Below, in pieces: positions 60,253 through 64,000 of a stretch of 64,000 nt of DNA. The notes under the pieces were generated by a model, which was not told the origin of the DNA, did no database searches, and saw nothing but the letters and a program-made list of their open reading frames with translations. The position numbers were made by a program, and so were the translations under genes. This DNA comes from Mycolicibacterium lutetiense (GTDB lineage Bacteria > Actinomycetota > Actinomycetes > Mycobacteriales > Mycobacteriaceae). Positions within the stretch are counted from its first letter, which is position 1. Each line of letters starts with the position of its first letter. Location: the NCBI RefSeq assembly GCF_017876775.1, contig NZ_JAGIOP010000002.1, forward strand, positions 2,604,001 to 2,668,000. Direction: 5' to 3'.

Positions 60253-60570
60253 ATGTCCGGCGAACTGCGCGTGATTACCTCACACGTGCTCGAACTTGCA
60301 GAGCGACAGAACACCGCCGCACAACAAATCCTCGCGGCCGCCGCTGCGTCGCACGGCGTCAGCACGTCAATGATGGTCAATCACGGCGTCGTCTGCTCAG
60401 CGGCCAACGCGGCCGTCGCAGCGGCAGAAGCAGCACGGGCTGCTGCCTGCGCTGGTTTGAACTCCGTTTCGAACAGCCTGTCGAGCCGACTGGGGCTGGC
60501 AGCGTCACGTTACGACCAGTCCGACACGCAAGAGGCGGGCAAACTCGGTAAAGAGATGCATCCACGCTGA
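60253..60570 (+). CDS. EspC-like (DUF2580) ESX secretion-associated protein
   Basis: 105 residues from ATG 60253, behind AAGGAG. Two-helix EspC type: LRVITSHVLELAERQNTAAQ, a central NHGVVCSAANAAVAAAEAAR, and the C-terminal LAASRYDQSDTQEAGKL with the YxxxD export signal. In M. tuberculosis EspC is encoded beside EspA and EspD and exported with them by ESX-1. Here the next gene is EspD-like. There is no ESX core gene in the window. Confidence 0.85.
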   Translation: MSGELRVITSHVLELAERQNTAAQQILAAAAASHGVSTSMMVNHGVVCSAANAAVAAAEAARAAACAGLNSVSNSLSSRLGLAASRYDQSDTQEAGKLGKEMHPR

Positions 60571-60670
60571 GACCACTACCAGCTGGCAACTTCGTCAGCG
60601 GTAACGTTCGAATCAAAGGCAATTGTCTCGGCTCGCGCCGGCCGTCGATCAGAATCGGGACTTCAGATAC

Positions 60671-61258
60671 GTGACCACACACGATCCGGACGATGAGTTC
60701 TTCCACTCCGACGACACGGGTTTGGATGCGCTCGACTTCGACACACCACCCCAACCCGACGATGGCGGGTCGGGAATTGACGCACTGCCGGAATACTCCG
60801 TAGGCGAAATCGACCAGGGAACCAGCCTCGGAGGTGTAGACGACTTCACCGGCGCTGACGTCGAAGACGATGAGGACGACGTTTTCGGCGCGGTCGAGAC
60901 CGACGCGGCTACCGCGGACGAGGCAAAGGGCCCCGTGGTCCAGGCGATCAACCCGCCGGGCACCGTCTCGGTGACGGCCTACCTCGGCGGGTCGGTCGCC
61001 CAGGTCGATCTGGATCCAAAGGTAACCACCTTGACCGAATCCCAACTGGCTGAAGAGATCCGGTTCGTGGCAGGCGTGGCGGCCACGAAAGCTACGGCTG
61101 CCGTGCATGTCGGCGTGGTGAACATGCTCGTCGAGCAGGGCATGGATCTGCGCGACGCGCGGGATTTCGTGGAGACCAACATGCCGTTCGCCACACCGGA
61201 ACAGGCCCACGAGGCCGACGTTGCGCTCATCGCACGGCACACCGAGCGCGAAGACTGA
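60671..61258 (+). CDS. EspD/EspH-like ESX accessory protein
   Basis: 195 residues from GTG 60671. The first ~95 residues are strongly acidic and low-complexity. The C-terminal half matches EspD-type proteins in order: VQAINPPGTVSVTAYLGGSV, LDPKVTTLTESQLAEEIRFV and AATKATAAVHVGVVNMLVEQ, which corresponds to NPPRTVSVS and MSESQLASEI of M. tuberculosis EspD (recalled, not searched). EspD stabilises and co-exports with EspA and EspC. It lies 100 bp after the EspC-like gene and 13 bp before paralog 2. Confidence 0.8.
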   Translation: MTTHDPDDEFFHSDDTGLDALDFDTPPQPDDGGSGIDALPEYSVGEIDQGTSLGGVDDFTGADVEDDEDDVFGAVETDAATADEAKGPVVQAINPPGTVSVTAYLGGSVAQVDLDPKVTTLTESQLAEEIRFVAGVAATKATAAVHVGVVNMLVEQGMDLRDARDFVETNMPFATPEQAHEADVALIARHTERED

Positions 61259-61271
61259 CCGAGGGGCGACC

Positions 61272-62081
61272 ATCAACGAAAGCGTGCCACCACCGCCGCA
61301 GGCGGGATGGTTTACCGACCCTTGGAACACTCATCAGATCCGGTACTTCGACGGCAGGCAGTGGACAGCCCACGCGGCATCTGGTCCGCCGATGCAACCG
61401 CCGACCGCGGCCAAGGTCCCTGCCCCGCCGCTGACTTCAGGCGGGTACCCGTTCGGGGAACCCACTCTGTTCCTCCAACCAATCCGCGGTGAAGCGGGCT
61501 CCGATATCCGTTGCTCGATTACGAACCCGCGTGGGCAACTACTCGCGTTGGTCCAACTACTGAAAGCACCCCCCCTGGGGGCTGAGGCAATCAGCGAACT
61601 CGTATTCGAGGTCGTTCGGCCCGATGGAACCCAACTGCTGCGGTTCATCCGATCCGTTGGATTCGCGGGTCGTGGCAAACATCGTCTGCACGTTCACGAC
61701 CCCGACGGCCGTGAACTCGGTTGTCTTCGGCAGACCAGCTCGTATTGGCAATACTTCCGAACCCCCAAAATTTCGTTCGAGCTCGAATATCAGGACCAAT
61801 CGCTAGGCGCCACCAAAATACGTTCCTATATCCCCAAGTTCACCAAGTTGGAACTCGACGAACCGATCTACGGCACCAGTGCAGAGATCGGGCGGGTACA
61901 TAGTCAACGGAACCAATCCAAGCTCGAAGCCATGTTCATGTACGCGACCTTCGATTACCGGCTCGACTGTGCGCATCCCACGTCACCACCAATACCTACG
62001 CTGCTGCTGGCCACCACTTTTGCACATTTTCTGTATGACCATCTCGATTCGCTAGCGCCGTTCTCGCGGTGGGCCCGATGA
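61272..62081 (+). CDS. DUF2510 + LURP-one/scramblase-like protein, paralog 2 (apparent AUC start)
   Basis: 269 residues if started at ATC 61272, five bases after GAGGGG. Other starts are worse: TTG 61221 lies inside the EspD-like gene and GTG 61284 is 17 nt from the Shine-Dalgarno sequence. DUF2510 domain at ~13-38 (AGWFTDPWNTHQIRYFDGRQ), then a LURP-one/scramblase-like domain (RLHVHDPDGRELGCLRQTSS, LDEPIYGTSAEIGRVHSQ) ending LLATTFAHFLYDHLD. Clear paralog of the protein at 59303 with many shared positions. Function unknown; adjacency to Esp genes suggests a role in type VII secretion or membrane effects. Confidence 0.8.
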   Translation: MNESVPPPPQAGWFTDPWNTHQIRYFDGRQWTAHAASGPPMQPPTAAKVPAPPLTSGGYPFGEPTLFLQPIRGEAGSDIRCSITNPRGQLLALVQLLKAPPLGAEAISELVFEVVRPDGTQLLRFIRSVGFAGRGKHRLHVHDPDGRELGCLRQTSSYWQYFRTPKISFELEYQDQSLGATKIRSYIPKFTKLELDEPIYGTSAEIGRVHSQRNQSKLEAMFMYATFDYRLDCAHPTSPPIPTLLLATTFAHFLYDHLDSLAPFSRWAR

Positions 62082-62165
62082 GTGTCCCGTCGGCCTGGAC
62101 ACCAGCCGTCAGTGCATCCAGTGTTGCCCCAGAGAACGCCAAAGGCGCGTTCGGAACACCCAAAA

Positions 62166-62201
62166 TTGGTGCATAGCAACATGTTGAGACGCTGTTAGGC
62201 T
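62166..62201 (+). promoter_or_regulatory. Candidate promoter of the EspA-like gene
   Basis: TTGGTGC (62166-62172), N17, CGCTGTTAGG (62190-62199), identical in sequence and spacing to the signal at 60131. Extended -10 TGT-TAGGCT, hexamer 62196-62201. The rest of the gap 62082-62230 holds nothing else recognisable. Confidence 0.55.
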
Positions 62202-62230
62202 CACCTCAACGAAGGAAGGGCCAGACAAGA

Positions 62231-62950
62231 ATGAGCTTTTGGGATGCCGCGGAGAAGGTTAGCAAGACTCTCAGCAAGAGCGACGAGTTGAGCGATCTCG
62301 GGGATGCCAACACTCTGTGGTCCACGAAGTCTCATAACGATGCCGGGGACAAGCTCGGGCTGGGTTCCGACGCAATCGGGCTCGTGCAGATGCTCATCGG
62401 GAAATCTGTCGCAACCCCCATCATCAATGTCGGCCTGTTGGGCATCCAAGGTATGACTCTCACTTGCGGAATCGGCAATCCGGATACTGGCGACAGGTTC
62501 GGGCAGGGCGCAGAGCAGTTGGGCCAAGTCCATGACACCCTGGAATCAGCGAAGCCGACCGCTGGATGGCAAGGAGGCGCCTCGCAGGCCTACACAGGGC
62601 AAGATGCGAAGCAGCAGGAACGTGCGCGCGAGATCGCAGAAGCGGACAAGGCCTTGGAAGCAATCGTGCGCAAGCAGGCGAATCAAATCGATCAGACGCG
62701 CTCGTTTCTTGGTACCTGCGCGACTGTGCTGGGCTATGCGATCCTGCCCGCAATGATTGCGAAGGTCTCCGGTCCGCAAGGTCCTGCTGTCGCAATGGCG
62801 ATCGAGATAGGCGCGGTCGCCGGCTCTGTGCCTCTCGCTGCCGGACAGATGTCGGCGATGTCCGCCAAGTCAGCAGCAAATGCTGTCGAGGTAGGGAAGG
62901 TGATCGGGCAATACACCAAGGTGGCAGCAAGCGCGACGTTCGGCCAGTAG
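62231..62950 (+). CDS. EspA/EspE-family ESX substrate-like protein
   Basis: 239 residues, ATG behind AAGGAAGGG. The core compares with EspA: GWQGGASQAYTGQD against EspA's GWLGSAADKYAGKN, then REIAEADKALEAIVRKQANQ and IDQTRSFLG against the EspA helix with DLDRQL and QANAVQTTR (recalled, not searched). The WxG plus YxxxD (YTGQD) are consistent with type VII export. A hydrophobic stretch (~165-205) follows and the protein ends soon after, without EspA's long Gly-rich tail. With the EspC- and EspD-like genes it completes an espACD-type set. Confidence 0.78.
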   Translation: MSFWDAAEKVSKTLSKSDELSDLGDANTLWSTKSHNDAGDKLGLGSDAIGLVQMLIGKSVATPIINVGLLGIQGMTLTCGIGNPDTGDRFGQGAEQLGQVHDTLESAKPTAGWQGGASQAYTGQDAKQQERAREIAEADKALEAIVRKQANQIDQTRSFLGTCATVLGYAILPAMIAKVSGPQGPAVAMAIEIGAVAGSVPLAAGQMSAMSAKSAANAVEVGKVIGQYTKVAASATFGQ

Positions 62951-62961
62951 GAACCGACCAC

Positions 62962-63591
62962 CTACAGCTCCGGCAACCCCAGCTCACCCGCATCGGCGGT
63001 GAGGTAGCGGGTCACGGTCGGCGCGAGCAGTCGCACGATGTCGTCACCGTCGAGTGTCGCCAACGGCGGGACCTCCATCACGTAGCGCAGCATCGCGGTA
63101 CCGACGAGGCTCGACGCGGCGAGCATGGCCCGCAGCCGAGCCTGCTCACCGCCACCCAGTACGCCTGACACCGCGGCGAGCACGTAATCCTGCATGAACG
63201 TTCGAAATGCCACGTGCGCATCGGAATTCGACGTCGCGGACTGCAGCATGACCCGCATGCTGGCTGCGGTGTCAGGCGCCTCCCACATCTTCAGATAGAC
63301 GCGCACCATGCGCTCGCCGACCTCCCCCTCCGACCCTTCCAAGGCACCCACCAGCACGGCGGGATCGAGGATCAGCCGGAGCGATTCCCGGAACAGGTCG
63401 GCCTTCGAGCCGAACAGGTAAAGCACCATCGACGCGTCGACGTTCGCGTCGGATGCAATCCCGCGCAGTGTCGTCTTCTCGTAGCCCTCGGCGGCGAAGC
63501 GGAGCTTGGCAGCCGCCAGCACGGCGTCGCGAGACACCGGGTCACCCTGGCGCCGCCCGCGGCGTGTAGCAGTTTTCCCAGGTGAAGCCAT
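62962..63591 (-). CDS. TetR-family regulator
   Basis: 209 residues, ATG at 63591. N-terminal helix-turn-helix (SRDAVLAAAKLRFAAEGYEK, TTLRGIASDANVDASMVLYL) and a TetR ligand domain of the C-terminal type found in actinobacterial members. Divergent from the membrane-protein gene at 63692; two related operators lie between them. It probably represses both genes until a ligand binds. It converges with the esp-like locus 11 bp away but need not control it. Confidence 0.9.
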   Translation of the reverse strand: MASPGKTATRRGRRQGDPVSRDAVLAAAKLRFAAEGYEKTTLRGIASDANVDASMVLYLFGSKADLFRESLRLILDPAVLVGALEGSEGEVGERMVRVYLKMWEAPDTAASMRVMLQSATSNSDAHVAFRTFMQDYVLAAVSGVLGGGEQARLRAMLAASSLVGTAMLRYVMEVPPLATLDGDDIVRLLAPTVTRYLTADAGELGLPEL

Positions 63592-63607
63592 ACGTCGACA
63601 TTATCAT

Positions 63608-63623
63608 TTCAACACCTATTGAA
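63608..63623. promoter_or_regulatory. TetR operator 1
   Basis: TTCA-ACACCTAT-TGAA, extended by further symmetric bases to ATTTCAA-N6-TTGAAAT (63606-63625, perfect 7-bp arms). It lies 17 bp before the tetR start codon. Confidence 0.7.
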
Positions 63624-63664
63624 ATTTGAGTAGCAACGGGCCTACCCTCACATCCACCGGGTAA

Positions 63665-63680
63665 TTCAACACCGGATGAA
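63665..63680. promoter_or_regulatory. TetR operator 2
   Basis: TTCA-ACACCGGA-TGAA, 13 of 16 positions identical to operator 1 in the same orientation, 12 bp before the ATG at 63692. Two sites bracketing the intergenic region suggest control of both directions. Confidence 0.55.
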
Positions 63681-63691
63681 AAGAGGAAACG

Positions 63692-64000
63692 ATGCTCTCG
63701 ACACAGACACCCACGGCCGTCCATCACGCAGCACCCGAACACGCGCCACCCGCCGCCCTGCGCGCCATGGGCATCGTCGCCGCCCTGACCGTCGTGATCG
63801 CGATCGTGGCCATCGCCTTCGCCCTGCCGGCGTCACGATCCAAGCCCCACAACGTCCCGATCGGTGCGGCCGGACCCCAGGCCGCCACCAGCCAGATCGC
63901 CGAGCGCCTCGAACAGCAGGCCCCCGGCGCGTTCAAGCTCACCTACTACCCCGGCGAGGCCGCCCTGCGTGAGGCGATCCTCAACCGAAACCTCTACGGC
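63692..64000 (+). CDS. Membrane protein, 3' end beyond the window
   Basis: The first 103 codons are visible, from ATG 63692 behind AAGAGGAAA. A His-containing cytoplasmic start (TAVHHAAPEHAPP), one long membrane span (AALTVVIAIVAIAFALP), then an extracytoplasmic stretch NVPIGAAGPQAATSQIAERL, FKLTYYPGEAALREAIL. This start is typical of ABC-2/YhgE-like permease-type proteins that are often paired with a TetR gene, but only the N-terminus is available. Confidence 0.6.
   Translation, partial: MLSTQTPTAVHHAAPEHAPPAALRAMGIVAALTVVIAIVAIAFALPASRSKPHNVPIGAAGPQAATSQIAERLEQQAPGAFKLTYYPGEAALREAILNRNLYG

Overview
The window is high-GC actinobacterial DNA and almost certainly comes from a rapidly growing Mycobacterium (Mycolicibacterium). 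It carries F420-dependent enzymes, PknG, a TtfA-like MmpL3 accessory protein, a 13E12-type HNH gene with a mycobacterial SOS box, EspC/EspD/EspA-type substrates of type VII secretion, and several gene blocks in the order known from the Rv0356-Rv0410 part of the M. tuberculosis chromosome. The species cannot be fixed by reading alone.

Layout: 1-6.1 kb holds the end of pknG and the convergent fgd1-pta-ackA operon. 6.2-7.6 kb is a solitary TnpB element wedged between fgd1 and its usual divergent neighbour, a metallo-beta-lactamase-fold gene. 7.6-10.7 kb holds small accessory genes: a membrane protein, a GNAT, a tiny secreted protein in an AT-rich patch and a methyltransferase. 10.9-13.5 kb is an accessory ESX-type cassette: an EspC-like protein, a WXG-type 500-residue protein with a glycine-zipper tail and a membrane protein. 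13.5-18.2 kb holds an SDR, metZ-rhodanese-membrane protein-purT. 18.2-24.4 kb is a run of antiporter, RND/MMPL protein, hydrolase, P450 and ferredoxin. 24.4-34.8 kb holds the 13E12 HNH gene, purA and neighbours, a site-2 protease, a CDF metal exporter, fba and dedA. 34.8-43.2 kb is a complete form I aerobic CO dehydrogenase operon (xdhC-coxM-coxS-coxL-xdhC-moxR-coxG-coxE) with a divergent LysR regulator. 43.2-52.3 kb holds a luciferase-like enzyme, a GH76-like protein, a SpoU-type methylase, a lipoprotein, an SDR, ttfA, a TetR regulator and a Rieske oxygenase operon. 52.4-56.4 kb holds clpB with HspR and sigma-H-type control signals, a GAP-family protein and a CYTH protein. 56.4-59.2 kb is an IS3-family element broken by a nested IS30-family element, both with intact ends and 3-bp target duplications. 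59.3-63 kb is a second ESX-type accessory locus. The window closes with a TetR gene, two matching operators and the start of a divergent membrane protein.

The most novel part is the 59.3-62.95 kb locus. EspC-like, EspD-like and EspA/EspE-like genes, the same three families as the M. tuberculosis espACD operon, alternate with two paralogous proteins that join a DUF2510 domain to a LURP-one/scramblase-like domain. Both paralogs seem to begin at AUC codons behind good Shine-Dalgarno sequences. A promoter-like signature (TTGGYGC exactly 30 nt upstream of a TANNNT -10) precedes the EspC-like gene and the EspA-like gene here, and also the EspC-like gene of the 10.9 kb cassette, which suggests that the two distant cassettes are co-regulated. 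No ESX core machinery lies in the window, so export would depend on an ESX apparatus elsewhere.

No tRNA, rRNA, CRISPR array, prophage or replication origin was seen. Intergenic stretches are short. The longest are 6050-6273, 9209-9382 and 10722-10949, and each is described in the features.
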